Under the pieces are notes generated by a model. It saw only the letters and a list, made by a program, of their open reading frames with translations. It made no database searches and was not told the DNA's origin. From positions 1 to 64,000 of the forward strand of contig NZ_LZJR01000073.1 of assembly GCF_001667925.1 (NCBI RefSeq): a stretch of 64,000 bases of DNA, in the 5' to 3' direction. Positions 36,830 through 45,441 of the stretch are shown piece after piece; position 1 is the first letter of the stretch; the number at the start of each line of letters is the position of its first letter. Made by a program: the position numbers and the translations under genes. The DNA comes from Mycobacterium sp. E2479 (GTDB lineage Bacteria > Actinomycetota > Actinomycetes > Mycobacteriales > Mycobacteriaceae).

Positions 36830-38341
36830 ATGACCGTGACTCCTCAGGAGGCCTCCGATAGCGGTGCCACCGAGGCCGGATACTCCGACGTGATCATCGT
36901 CGGTGCCGGCATCTCCGGCATCGACGCGGCGTATCGGATCAGCGAGCGCAATCCGCACCTGACGTACACCATCCTGGAGCGGCGCGCGCAGATCGGCGGG
37001 ACGTGGGACTTGTTCCGCTATCCCGGTGTGCGCTCGGACAGCAGCATCTTCACGCTGTCCTTCCCGTTCGAGCCGTGGACCCGTGAAGAGGGCGTCGCCG
37101 ACGGTGTGCACATCCGCGAGTACCTGGCCGCCACCGCACACAAGTACGGCATCGACCGGCACATCCGGTTCAACAGCTATGTGCGATCGGCGGACTGGGA
37201 TTCCGCAACCGACACCTGGACGGTCACCGTCGAGCAGGACGGGGCACGCAAGCAATACCGCGGCCGCTTCCTGTTCTTCGGCAGCGGCTACTACAACTAC
37301 GACGAGGGCTACACCCCCGACTTCCCGGGCATCGAACAGTTCGAGGGCACGGTGGTGCACCCGCAGCACTGGCCCGAAGACCTGGACTACAGCGGCAAGC
37401 AGGTCGTGGTGATCGGCAGCGGGGCGACCGCGGTCACGCTCCTGCCGTCGTTGTCGGACCGCGCCGCCAAAGTGACCATGCTGCAGCGCTCGCCGACCTA
37501 TCTCATTGCGGCGTCCAAATACGGCGCCGTCGCCGCGCTGGCTCGAAAGCTATTGCCCTGCAAGCCCGCTCATCTCGTCATCCGCATGTACAGCGCCCTG
37601 ACCGAGGCGGTGTTCTTTGCGTTGTCCCGCAAGGCGCCGGGGCTGGTGCGGTGGCTGCTGCGGCGCAAGGCGATCAGCAGCCTGCCCCCCGGCTACGACG
37701 TCGACACCCACTTCAAGCCGCGCTACAACCCGTGGGACCAGCGGATGTGCCTGATCCCCGACGCGGACCTGTACAGCGCCATCGCTGCGGGGGGCGCCGA
37801 GGTGGTCACCGATCACATCGACCATTTCGACGCGACCGGTATCGCGCTGAAATCCGGTGGGCACCTCGCCGCCGACATCATCATCACCGCCACCGGCCTG
37901 CAGCTGCAGGCGCTGGGCGGGGCCGCGATCAGCCTGGACGGCAACGAGATCAAGGTCAGCGACCGTTTCGTCTACAAAGCGCACATGCTCGAAGACGTGC
38001 CGAACCTGTTCTGGTGTGTCGGCTACACCAACGCGTCGTGGACGCTGCGCGCCGACATCACCGCCCGGGCGACGGCAAAGCTGATCGAACACATGGCCGC
38101 TCACGGCTATACCCACGCGGCACCGCATCGGGGCAACGAGCCCATGACCGAGAAGCCGTCGTGGGACATCAACGCCGGGTACGTGCTGCGCTCGGTGCAC
38201 GCGCTGCCGAAGTCGGGCACCAAACGACCGTGGAACGTGCGGCAGAACTATCTGGCCGACGCCCTGGACTACCGGTTCGACCGCATCCAAGAGGCCATGG
38301 TGTTCGGCCGGGTCGACGAACGGGCGCCGCTGGCCGGATAG
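36830..38341 (+). CDS. Flavin-dependent Baeyer-Villiger monooxygenase (Rv0565c-like)
   Basis: A 503-residue class B flavoprotein monooxygenase. The FAD site is IIVGAGISG (residues 22-30), the type I BVMO fingerprint FxGxxxHxxxW is FEGTVVHPQHW (near 174-184), and the NADPH-binding Rossmann motif VVIGSGATA follows. It is similar to the EthA/MymA group of mycobacteria and occupies the place of Mtb Rv0565c. Expected reaction: insertion of oxygen next to a ketone or S-oxidation with NADPH and O2. ATG at 36830 is preceded by GCGAGG; an in-frame ATG at 36782 is less likely. Confidence 0.92.
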   Translation: MTVTPQEASDSGATEAGYSDVIIVGAGISGIDAAYRISERNPHLTYTILERRAQIGGTWDLFRYPGVRSDSSIFTLSFPFEPWTREEGVADGVHIREYLAATAHKYGIDRHIRFNSYVRSADWDSATDTWTVTVEQDGARKQYRGRFLFFGSGYYNYDEGYTPDFPGIEQFEGTVVHPQHWPEDLDYSGKQVVVIGSGATAVTLLPSLSDRAAKVTMLQRSPTYLIAASKYGAVAALARKLLPCKPAHLVIRMYSALTEAVFFALSRKAPGLVRWLLRRKAISSLPPGYDVDTHFKPRYNPWDQRMCLIPDADLYSAIAAGGAEVVTDHIDHFDATGIALKSGGHLAADIIITATGLQLQALGGAAISLDGNEIKVSDRFVYKAHMLEDVPNLFWCVGYTNASWTLRADITARATAKLIEHMAAHGYTHAAPHRGNEPMTEKPSWDINAGYVLRSVHALPKSGTKRPWNVRQNYLADALDYRFDRIQEAMVFGRVDERAPLAG

Positions 38342-38465
38342 CCCGCGGCGATTACACGTTCGCCTGGATGGACACTCACAGCCATACCGTTCTGCCGTTC
38401 AGCTTGCGTTCGGAGCTCGCGAGAAGCTAAACGAGGAACTGCTACAAAATCGCAGGTGTCCGCAA

Positions 38466-38471
38466 TACGCT
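38466..38471 (+). promoter_or_regulatory. Putative -10 box of gpsA (leaderless)
   Basis: TACGCT fits TANNNT and ends 7 nt before the gpsA ATG at 38479. No Shine-Dalgarno is present in that gap, so a leaderless mRNA is likely. Confidence 0.5.
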
Positions 38472-38478
38472 GGTCGCC

Positions 38479-39504
38479 ATGGCATCTGAGAAGCGCGAAC
38501 CCAAAGTCGTTGTCCTCGGTGGCGGTTCCTGGGGCACCACCGTGGCGTCAATCTGCGCGCGCCGCGGGCCGACGCTGCAGTGGGTGCGCTCCGAGGCGAC
38601 CGCCGCCGACATCAACGACAACCATCGCAACAGCCGTTACCTCGGCAACGACGTCGTGCTGAGCGACACCCTGCGCGCCACCACCGACTTCGCCGAGGCG
38701 GCGAACTCGGCGGACGTCGTCGTGATGGGCGTTCCCTCGCACGGCTTTCGGGGCGTGCTGAGCGAGCTGGCCAAGGAACTGCGGCCGTGGGTACCGGTGG
38801 TGTCACTGGTCAAGGGGCTCGAGCAGGGCACCAACATGCGGATGTCGCAGATCATCGAGGAGACGCTGCCCGGCCATCCCGCCGGCATCCTGGCGGGGCC
38901 GAACATCGCGCGCGAGGTCGGCGAGGGTTATGCCGCCGCGGCGGTCCTGGCGATGCCCGACCAGCACTTGGCGACCCGGTTGTCGGGCCTGTTCCGCACG
39001 CGGCGCTTCCGCGTGTACACCACCGACGACGTCGTCGGGGTGGAGATGGCCGGCGCCCTGAAGAACGTCTACGCCATCTCGGTCGGGATGGGCTATTCGC
39101 TGGGCATCGGGGAGAACACCCGCGCGCTGGTGATCGCCCGCGCGCTGCGCGAGATGACCAAGCTGGGCGTCGCCCTGGGCGGCCACCCCGACACCTTCCC
39201 GGGCCTGGCCGGCCTGGGCGACCTGATCGTCACCTGTACCAGCCAGCGCAGCCGGAACCGACACGTCGGTGAACAACTGGGGGCGGGCAAGCCGATCGAC
39301 GAGATCATCGCCTCGATGAACCAGGTGGCCGAGGGTGTCAAGGCCGCCAGCGTCATCATGGAGTTTGCCAACGAGTTCGGCCTGACCATGCCGATCGCCC
39401 GTGAAGTCGACGCCGTGATCAACCACGGCTCCACCGTCGAGGAGGCCTATCGAGGCCTGATTGCCGAGGTCCCCGGTCACGAGGTGCACGGCTCCGGTTT
39501 TTGA
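38479..39504 (+). CDS. gpsA: NAD(P)-dependent glycerol-3-phosphate dehydrogenase
   Basis: A 341-residue GpsA (Mtb GpdA1, Rv0564c) that reduces dihydroxyacetone phosphate to sn-glycerol-3-phosphate for phospholipid synthesis. The N-terminal NAD(P) site is VVLGGGSWGTTVA (about 10-22); SLVKGLEQ, AGPNIAREV and VEMAGALKNVYAI are the conserved substrate and catalytic segments (Lys in ALKN); GLAGLGDLIVTC follows. Full length. The stop codon lies inside a small hairpin, see 39494. Confidence 0.95.
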   Translation: MASEKREPKVVVLGGGSWGTTVASICARRGPTLQWVRSEATAADINDNHRNSRYLGNDVVLSDTLRATTDFAEAANSADVVVMGVPSHGFRGVLSELAKELRPWVPVVSLVKGLEQGTNMRMSQIIEETLPGHPAGILAGPNIAREVGEGYAAAAVLAMPDQHLATRLSGLFRTRRFRVYTTDDVVGVEMAGALKNVYAISVGMGYSLGIGENTRALVIARALREMTKLGVALGGHPDTFPGLAGLGDLIVTCTSQRSRNRHVGEQLGAGKPIDEIIASMNQVAEGVKAASVIMEFANEFGLTMPIAREVDAVINHGSTVEEAYRGLIAEVPGHEVHGSGF

Positions 39505-39509
39505 ACCGG
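39494..39509 (+). terminator. Small hairpin overlapping the gpsA stop
   Basis: CCGGTT-TTTG-AACCGG is a 6-bp stem with a 4-nt loop that contains the first base pairs of the TGA stop (39502-39504). No U-run follows, so it would be a weak terminator of the non-classical mycobacterial type. Confidence 0.35.
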
Positions 39510-39510
39510 T

Positions 39511-39532
39511 TTCAAAGGTTTGAAAATTCAAA
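39511..39532. repeat. Interlocked short palindromes after gpsA
   Basis: TTCAAA-GG-TTTGAA-AA-TTCAAA: three 6-bp half-sites in alternating orientation form two overlapping palindromes in AT-rich DNA within an otherwise GC-rich genome. The position, 215 bp before the SulP gene, would suit a regulator-binding site. Confidence 0.5.
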
Positions 39533-39746
39533 TCTTTGCGTTCTCTATGGGCGGCGCCCGTCGGCTTGACCGACCATTGCCAGCAAAATACCGTCGGTCC
39601 AGGCGGGCAGTGGTTTTCGGCTGTGATCCTGTGAGTCGGTCCGGTCGTAATCGTCTGTACGCCAGCGCTTTACGACGAGGTAATGAGCGCGCAATGGGGC
39701 GGATATCGGAACATCCCCCGCTAACAGCTACCGAGGGACGCTACCG

Positions 39747-41297
39747 ATGCACAATGTCGAACAACCGGGTGAGCAAACCGGTGCACAAAACCGGTCCGCA
39801 CCGCGTAGCAAACGGTTGCGCGGCATCATCCGGCACGACTTGCCGGCATCACTCGTGGTTTTTTTGGTTGCGCTGCCCCTGTCACTGGGCATCGCAATCG
39901 CTTCGAACGCCCCAGTGCTGGCCGGCCTGATCGCAGCGATCGTCGGCGGAATCATCGTCGGCGCGGTGGGTGGATCCCCGCTGCAGGTCAGTGGCCCCGC
40001 GGCCGGCCTGACGGTTGTCGTCGCCGACCTGATCTCCGATTTCGGTTGGGGCATAACGTGCTTGATCACCGTTGCCGCCGGAGTCCTGCAGGTTCTGCTG
40101 GGGCTCAGCCGTGTTGCGCGCGCCGCCCTCGCGATCTCACCGGTCGTCGTGCACGCCATGTTGGCCGGCATCGGCATCACGATCGCCCTGCAGCAGGCGC
40201 ATGTGCTGCTCGGCGGGAAATCCAAGAGCACGGCCTGGCACAACCTTGTCGGACTACCCGGCCAGATCATCGGTGCCCACCGCCCCGGGGCGATCCTGGG
40301 GATGCTGGTGATCGTCATCCTGGTGGGCTGGCGATGGGTGCCGGCCAAACTTCGCCGCGTTCCGGGTCCGCTGGTCGCCATTGTGGCCGTGACGCTGATC
40401 TCGGTGGTCTTCCCGTTCCATGTGCGCCGGATCAACCTCGAGGGGTCACCGCTGGATGCGCTGCAATTGCCTGAGCTGCCCCACGGGAACTGGGGCGCGA
40501 TCGCGATCGGGGTGATCACGGTGGCGCTCATTGCCAGCGTCGAAAGCCTGCTGTCGGCGGTCTCGGTCGATCGGATGCACCGCGGGCCACGCACCGATTT
40601 CAACCGCGAACTGGTGGGGCAGGGAGCCGCCAACATCGTGTCGGGCACCGTCGGCGGGCTGCCGGTGACCGGAGTGATCGTCCGCAGCTCGACAAATGTC
40701 AACGCGGGCGCCCAATCCCGCGCCTCAGCGATTATGCACGGATTCTGGATCCTGTTGTTCACCATCCCGTTCGCCGGGCTGGTCGAGGAGATTCCGACCG
40801 CCGCCCTCGCCGGGCTGCTCATCGTCATCGGGATTCAGCTGCTGCAGCCGGCTCACATCGAAACCGCAATGAAGCACGGTGATCTCGGGGTCTACATCGT
40901 GACGGCAGTCAGCGTCATCTTCCTCAACCTGCTGCACGGGGTCATGATCGGGCTCGCGCTGGCGATCGCGCTGACCGGATGGCGCGTCATCCGGGCCAAG
41001 ATCGAAGCCACGCCCGTGGACGACGAATGGCGGGTCAGCATCGAGGGTGCGGCATGCACCTTCCTGGCGCTGCCGAGGCTCACGCGAATGCTGACATCGG
41101 TGCCGCAGGGCGCGACCGTGACGGTCGCCGTTGCGGTCCACTACCTCGATCACGCTGCCCATCAGGCTATTACCGACTGGCAGCGACAGCATGAGGCGAC
41201 GGGCGGGACGGTGCAGATCCAGGGCGTGACCGAGGCGGGTCGCCGCCACCCGGACGAATCGCCGGTCGACGCCGAAAGATCCGAAGCCGCAGCATAA
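39747..41297 (+). CDS. SulP-family anion transporter
   Basis: A 516-residue SLC26/SulP permease with about 10-14 membrane helices. The family start (HDLPASLVVFLVALPLSLGIA), the substrate-site segment GSPLQVSGPAAGLTVVV (about 70-87) and GLPVTGVIVRSSTNVNAGA are evident. It has a shortened C-terminal cytoplasmic part; no carbonic anhydrase is fused, and the STAS domain appears reduced. Bicarbonate or sulfate are the usual substrates; GC-rich actinobacterial relatives are often annotated as sulfate transporters. Mtb has no such gene between gpsA and htpX, so it is an insertion relative to Mtb. Confidence 0.88.
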   Translation: MHNVEQPGEQTGAQNRSAPRSKRLRGIIRHDLPASLVVFLVALPLSLGIAIASNAPVLAGLIAAIVGGIIVGAVGGSPLQVSGPAAGLTVVVADLISDFGWGITCLITVAAGVLQVLLGLSRVARAALAISPVVVHAMLAGIGITIALQQAHVLLGGKSKSTAWHNLVGLPGQIIGAHRPGAILGMLVIVILVGWRWVPAKLRRVPGPLVAIVAVTLISVVFPFHVRRINLEGSPLDALQLPELPHGNWGAIAIGVITVALIASVESLLSAVSVDRMHRGPRTDFNRELVGQGAANIVSGTVGGLPVTGVIVRSSTNVNAGAQSRASAIMHGFWILLFTIPFAGLVEEIPTAALAGLLIVIGIQLLQPAHIETAMKHGDLGVYIVTAVSVIFLNLLHGVMIGLALAIALTGWRVIRAKIEATPVDDEWRVSIEGAACTFLALPRLTRMLTSVPQGATVTVAVAVHYLDHAAHQAITDWQRQHEATGGTVQIQGVTEAGRRHPDESPVDAERSEAAA

Positions 41298-41391
41298 TTG
41301 GTTGGCCACTGCCCGCGCCGGATGCGATAGCGCATGCGCGACCGCAATCGAATGTGACTCAATTCCGCAAGGAACCCGCCGGCAGGGTCGG

Positions 41392-41646
41392 TCAGTCGAC
41401 GTCGATGCGGATGTGCAACCGCTTGCCGCATACCTGCGCCAGCCGCTGCAGCACGTCGACGCGGGGTACCTCGGTCCCGTCCTCCCACGCCGCGACGGCT
41501 TCGTGGGTGGTGCCCAGCGCCTCGGCCAATTGGGCCTGGTTCATGCCGGCGCCGGCACGCGTTTCGAAGATCAAGTCGGGGAGATCCAGCGCCAGCCCGG
41601 CTTCGTGAATGTCCATCGAGTTGGGTTCAGTCATCGCCATCACCAT
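41392..41646 (-). CDS. Small XRE-type helix-turn-helix protein
   Basis: 84 residues (80 if the ATG at 41634 is used). The C-terminal half is a Cro/CI-type helix-turn-helix: MNQAQLAEALGTTHEAVAAWE followed by PRVDVLQRLAQVCGKRLHI, the pattern of HigA-like and MqsA-like antitoxins. No toxin-sized gene adjoins it. It sits 29 bp after the htpX stop on the same strand, so it is probably cotranscribed with htpX and could regulate it or be a solitary antitoxin-type regulator. Confidence 0.75.
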   Translation of the reverse strand: MVMAMTEPNSMDIHEAGLALDLPDLIFETRAGAGMNQAQLAEALGTTHEAVAAWEDGTEVPRVDVLQRLAQVCGKRLHIRIDVD

Positions 41647-41675
41647 CCACGCCCAATGGTACTTGCAGACCCCGC

Positions 41676-42539
41676 TTACCGCCCCGCCATTTCCTCCAGC
41701 CGGCGGATACGGTCCTCGATCGGCGGGTGTGTCGAAAACAGCGACCCGATCCGCTCGCCCGCCCGGAACGGGTTGGCGATCATCAGGTGCGCCTGGCTGG
41801 CCAGCTGTGGTTCCGGCGGCAGCGGCGCCGCCTGGACCCCGCCGGAGATCTTGCGCAGCGCCGACGCCAGCGCCAACGGGTCGCCCGTCAGCACCGCGCC
41901 CGATTCGTCCGCCTGGTATTCACGTGACCGTGACACGGCCAACCGCACCACCGTCGCGGCGATCGGACCGAGCAACGAAACCAGCAGCAGCGCAAAGGGA
42001 TTCTCGCCGTCGCGATCGTTGCCGCCGAGCATGCCGGCGAACATGGCCATATTGGCCAGCGCCGTGATCACCGACGCCAGCGCGCCTGCGATGCACGAGA
42101 TCAGGATGTCGCGGTTATAGACGTGCGAGAGCTCGTGGCCCAGGACGGCGCGCAACTCGCGCTCGGTGAGGATGTCCAGAATGCCGGTGGTGCAGCAGAC
42201 CGCCGCGTTGCGCGGGTTGCGGCCGGTCGCGAACGCATTGGGCGCGTTGGTGTCGCTGATGTACAGCCGGGGCATCGGCTGGTGCGCGGCGGTGGCCAGC
42301 TCCCGCACGATTCGGTACATGCCCGGCGCCTGCACCTCCGAGACCGGCTGCGCGTGCATCGCCCTTAGCGCCAGCTTGTCGCTGTTGTAGTAGGTGTAGA
42401 TGTTCATGCCGATGGCGAACAGCACCGCGAGGAACATGGCGGTCCTGCCGAACAGCGAGCCGACGAACACGATCAACGCGGACATGCCAACCAGCAACGC
42501 GAACGTCTTGAACGTGTTGTGGTGCGGATGCCAGGTCAT
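41676..42539 (-). CDS. htpX: Membrane zinc metalloprotease HtpX
   Basis: 287 residues from the ATG at 42539, supported by GAGGAGG at 8 nt; an open frame begins slightly upstream. Two N-terminal helices (about 12-50), zinc site HELSH (His135, Glu136, His139), two further membrane helices (about 145-205) and the third ligand Glu in [11 protein letters not shown] (about 215). M48B family quality-control protease of the cytoplasmic membrane, equivalent to Mtb Rv0563. Downstream partner gene encodes an XRE protein. Confidence 0.95.
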   Translation of the reverse strand: MTWHPHHNTFKTFALLVGMSALIVFVGSLFGRTAMFLAVLFAIGMNIYTYYNSDKLALRAMHAQPVSEVQAPGMYRIVRELATAAHQPMPRLYISDTNAPNAFATGRNPRNAAVCCTTGILDILTERELRAVLGHELSHVYNRDILISCIAGALASVITALANMAMFAGMLGGNDRDGENPFALLLVSLLGPIAATVVRLAVSRSREYQADESGAVLTGDPLALASALRKISGGVQAAPLPPEPQLASQAHLMIANPFRAGERIGSLFSTHPPIEDRIRRLEEMAGR

Positions 42540-42641
42540 CGGTGTCCTCCTCGGAACACTCAACAGCGCGTTATTGCCGATTACAGCTCATTGAACGCCC
42601 GAGACGGCCTTTTTGGTTCCGCAGGGCCGCTGCGGGCGCCG

Positions 42642-43649
42642 CTACCCGTGCCGGCTGATGGTGTAGTCCACCAACGTCTGCAACGCGTGACGGCCGGGGA
42701 CGTCCGGCAGCAGGGCCAGCTCCCGGCGGGCCTGCTCGGCGTACTCGTGCAGCGATTCCTTGGCCTTGGTCATGCCCGGCGACGTCCGCAACAGCGCCAG
42801 CGCCTCGGCCACCGCGTCGTCTTCCTCGATGGGCCCGACCAGCAGCTCACGCAGCCGGTCCGCCTCGGGGCCGGGTTCACGCAGCGCGTAGAGCATCGGC
42901 AAGGTGTGCACGCCTTCGCGCACGTCGGTGCCGGGCAGTTTGCCGGACTCCTGGGAGTCGCTGTGGATGTCGATGATGTCGTCGGAGATCTGGAACGCGG
43001 TGCCCACGATGCCGCCGAGCCGGCTCAGCCGCTCCACCTGATCGGCGTCCGCACCCGAGAACATCGCACCAAACCGGCCCGCCGAGGCGATCAGACACGC
43101 GGTCTTCTCGTACACCACCTTCAGGTAGTGCTCGATCGGATCCGATCCCTCGACGAGCCCACGTGTCTCGCGCATCTGGCCCGTGACCAACTGGGCGAAC
43201 GTCTCGGCGATCAGCCGCACCGCCTCGGGCCCGAGCCGGGAGACCAACCGGGAGGCCGTGGCGAACAGATAGTCCCCCGCCAGGATCGCGACGTTGTTGC
43301 CCCAGCGCACGTTGGCGGTGGGTGTGCCGCGGCGAACCTCCGCCTCGTCCATGACGTCGTCGTGGTACAGCGTGGCCAGGTGTACCAGTTCGATGACGGC
43401 GCCCGCGATGGTCACGTCCACGCTGTCCGGGTCGGGTCCGATCTGCGCCGACAGCACGGTGAACAGCGGCCGGAACCGCTTGCCGCCGGCCTTGAACAGG
43501 TGCGTCAGCGACTCGGTCATGATGTCGTCGGCGCCGCGCAACTCGGTGTCCATGAGCTGCTCGATCCGCCCCACACCGTCCCGTACGGCCGCCGCGAAAG
43601 CGGGGTTGCCGAAGTCGACGCCCGCCACCACCGTTACCGGAGTACTCAC
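42642..43649 (-). CDS. grcC1: Polyprenyl diphosphate synthase GrcC1
   Basis: A 335-residue trans-isoprenyl diphosphate synthase, the recalled length of Mtb Rv0562, from the GTG at 43649. The first aspartate-rich motif is LYHDDVMDEA (about 95) and the second is FQISDDIIDIHSD (about 220). It makes a long polyprenyl diphosphate, plausibly the nonaprenyl side chain of menaquinone given divergent menJ and nearby menG. A TATGTT box 7 nt before the GTG suggests a leaderless message. Confidence 0.92.
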   Translation of the reverse strand: MSTPVTVVAGVDFGNPAFAAAVRDGVGRIEQLMDTELRGADDIMTESLTHLFKAGGKRFRPLFTVLSAQIGPDPDSVDVTIAGAVIELVHLATLYHDDVMDEAEVRRGTPTANVRWGNNVAILAGDYLFATASRLVSRLGPEAVRLIAETFAQLVTGQMRETRGLVEGSDPIEHYLKVVYEKTACLIASAGRFGAMFSGADADQVERLSRLGGIVGTAFQISDDIIDIHSDSQESGKLPGTDVREGVHTLPMLYALREPGPEADRLRELLVGPIEEDDAVAEALALLRTSPGMTKAKESLHEYAEQARRELALLPDVPGRHALQTLVDYTISRHG

Positions 43650-43671
43650 GGGACCAAACATACTGGTGTGC
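43650..43671. promoter_or_regulatory. 22-bp bidirectional promoter core between grcC1 and menJ
   Basis: Only 22 bp separate the divergent start codons. AACATACT at 43657-43664 gives TATGTT for grcC1 (minus) and CATACT for menJ (plus), each ending 7 nt before its start codon. Both messages would be leaderless and the two -10 elements overlap, so only one polymerase could load at a time. Confidence 0.5.
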
Positions 43672-44910
43672 ATGAAGACGGGAGCGACCCGAGCCCAAGT
43701 GCTGGTCGTTGGCGCCGGACCCGCCGGTTCGGCGGCGGCGGCCTGGGCGGCCCGCGCGGGCGACGACGTACTGGTCGTCGATTCGGCGAGCTTTCCCCGC
43801 GACAAGGCCTGCGGGGACGGGCTGACCCCCCGCGCGGTCGCCGAGCTGAAACGGCTGGGGCTGGGCGACTGGCTGGACACCCGAATTCGGCATCGAGGAC
43901 TGCGGATGAGCGGTTTCGGCGGCGAGGTAAAAGTCGATTGGCCCGGCCCGTCATTTCCGTCGACCGGCAGCGCGGTGGCCCGCTTCGAGCTGGACGACCG
44001 GATCCGCAAAGTCGCCGAAGATTCCGGGGCGCGGATGCTGCTCGGCACCAAGGCTGTTGCCGCGCAACATGATTCATCGGGCCGGGTGACGTCGGTGACA
44101 TTGGCCGACGGCACCGAGGTGAGCTGTGGCCAGTTGATCGTCGCCGACGGCGCCCGCTCGTCGCTGGGCCGCAAGCTGGGCAGGCGCTGGCATCAGGAGA
44201 CGGTGTACGGCGTCGCCGTCCGCGGCTATCTGACCACCGCGCGGGCCGACGACCCCTGGCTGACGTCACATCTGGAACTGCGCGGACCCGATGGCTCCAA
44301 GGACAAAGTGCTGCCGGGCTACGGCTGGATCTTCCCGCTCGGCAACGGCGAGGTGAACATCGGCGTCGGGGCGTTGTCGACGTCCAAGAGGCCCGCCGAT
44401 CTGGCACTGCGGCCGCTGATCGACTACTACACCGATCTGCGCCGCGACGAGTGGGGTTTTACCGGCCGACCGCGGGCGGTCGCCTCGGCGCTGCTGCCGA
44501 TGGGCGGCGCGGTGTCCGGCGTGGCCGGTGCCAACTGGATGCTGATCGGTGACGCCGCGGCCTGTGTGAACCCACTCAACGGCGAGGGCATCGACTACGG
44601 GCTCGAGACCGGGCGGCTGGCCGCGGCGCTGCTGGATCACCCCGACCTGTCGCAGGTGTGGCCGTCGCTGTTGCAGCAGCACTACGGCCGCGGCTTCTCG
44701 GTGGCGCGCAGGCTGGCGCTGCTGCTCACGTTCCAGCGGTTCCTGCCGTCGACCGGACCGATCGCGATGCGCTCGACGACCCTGATGACCATCGCCGTGC
44801 GGGTAATGGCCAATCTGGTCACCGAGGACGACGCGGACTGGGTGGCGCGCGCCTGGCGGGGCGGCGGGCGGCTGTCGCGCCTGCTCGACCGTAGAACGCC
44901 GTTCAGCTGA
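43672..44910 (+). CDS. menJ: Menaquinone reductase MenJ (geranylgeranyl-reductase family)
   Basis: A 412-residue FAD oxidoreductase. The Rossmann site VLVVGAGPAGSAAAAWAARAG (split around residues 9-29), the family segment FPRDKACGDGLTPRAV (about 45-60) and the second FAD motif LIGDAAACVNPLNGEGIDYG (about 290) identify a geranylgeranyl reductase-like enzyme. Its Mtb counterpart, Rv0561c/MenJ, saturates the beta-isoprene unit of menaquinone-9. Divergent from grcC1. In Mtb Rv0560c lies next; here it is absent. Confidence 0.9.
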   Translation: MKTGATRAQVLVVGAGPAGSAAAAWAARAGDDVLVVDSASFPRDKACGDGLTPRAVAELKRLGLGDWLDTRIRHRGLRMSGFGGEVKVDWPGPSFPSTGSAVARFELDDRIRKVAEDSGARMLLGTKAVAAQHDSSGRVTSVTLADGTEVSCGQLIVADGARSSLGRKLGRRWHQETVYGVAVRGYLTTARADDPWLTSHLELRGPDGSKDKVLPGYGWIFPLGNGEVNIGVGALSTSKRPADLALRPLIDYYTDLRRDEWGFTGRPRAVASALLPMGGAVSGVAGANWMLIGDAAACVNPLNGEGIDYGLETGRLAAALLDHPDLSQVWPSLLQQHYGRGFSVARRLALLLTFQRFLPSTGPIAMRSTTLMTIAVRVMANLVTEDDADWVARAWRGGGRLSRLLDRRTPFS

Positions 44911-45010
44911 CTCCGCGTCCCGCATCGCCGCTGGTCGACGGCCCTCGGCGGGCAAGGCGGGGGCCGAAATCGGCGATTCACTTTCGCCCGCGCACCCCGA
45001 GAGAGGCGTG

Positions 45011-45016
45011 TATAGT
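45011..45016 (+). promoter_or_regulatory. Putative -10 box of the DUF732 gene (leaderless)
   Basis: TATAGT, an excellent TANNNT element, is followed by CCCCCTG (7 nt) and then the ATG at 45024. No SD sequence can fit in the gap. No obvious -35 TTGACA is seen 16-18 bp upstream. Confidence 0.6.
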
Positions 45017-45023
45017 CCCCCTG

Positions 45024-45434
45024 ATGAAGGGAACGAGGCTGGCTACTATCTCGGCCGCCGCCGCCATCGCGCTCGCCGCGCTGGCTACGTCGGCGCAGCT
45101 CTCCGTGCCGGCGCAGGCGGATCCGCCGCCCACGGCGCCATACCCCACCCCGCGGACGCCGTCGCCCCCGAGCGACTACGACGCGCCGTTCAAGAACACC
45201 GTCAACGGCTTCGGCATCTACCAGCCGCAGGACCAGTTGGCGTGGCTGGGCAAGATCACCTGCGATCGGATTGGCAGGGGCGTGGACGGCGACGCGTACA
45301 AGTCGGCCACTTTCATCCAGCGCAACCTGCCCCGCGGGACCACTCAGGGCCAGGCGTTTCAGTTCCTCGGCGCGGCTGTCGATCACTACTGCCCCGACCA
45401 GGTGGGCTTCGTGCAAGCCGCCGGCAATCACTAG
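45024..45434 (+). CDS. Secreted DUF732-family protein (Rv0559c-like)
   Basis: 136 residues with an N-terminal signal peptide (cleavage expected after VPAQA, about residue 32). The mature protein begins with a Pro-rich stretch and then the DUF732 core: FGIYQPQDQLAWLGKITCDRI and AVDHYCPDQVGFV, with the two conserved Cys likely to form a disulfide. Mtb Rv0559c, a secreted protein found near menG, has this place. Its function is unknown. It converges on menG with 7 bp between stops. Confidence 0.88.
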   Translation: MKGTRLATISAAAAIALAALATSAQLSVPAQADPPPTAPYPTPRTPSPPSDYDAPFKNTVNGFGIYQPQDQLAWLGKITCDRIGRGVDGDAYKSATFIQRNLPRGTTQGQAFQFLGAAVDHYCPDQVGFVQAAGNH

Positions 45435-45441
45435 AACGTCG

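Noticed and set aside
42540..42563. Upstream start for htpX at 42563
   Set aside because: The ATG at 42539 has GAGGAGG at ideal distance and the conserved HtpX N-terminus.
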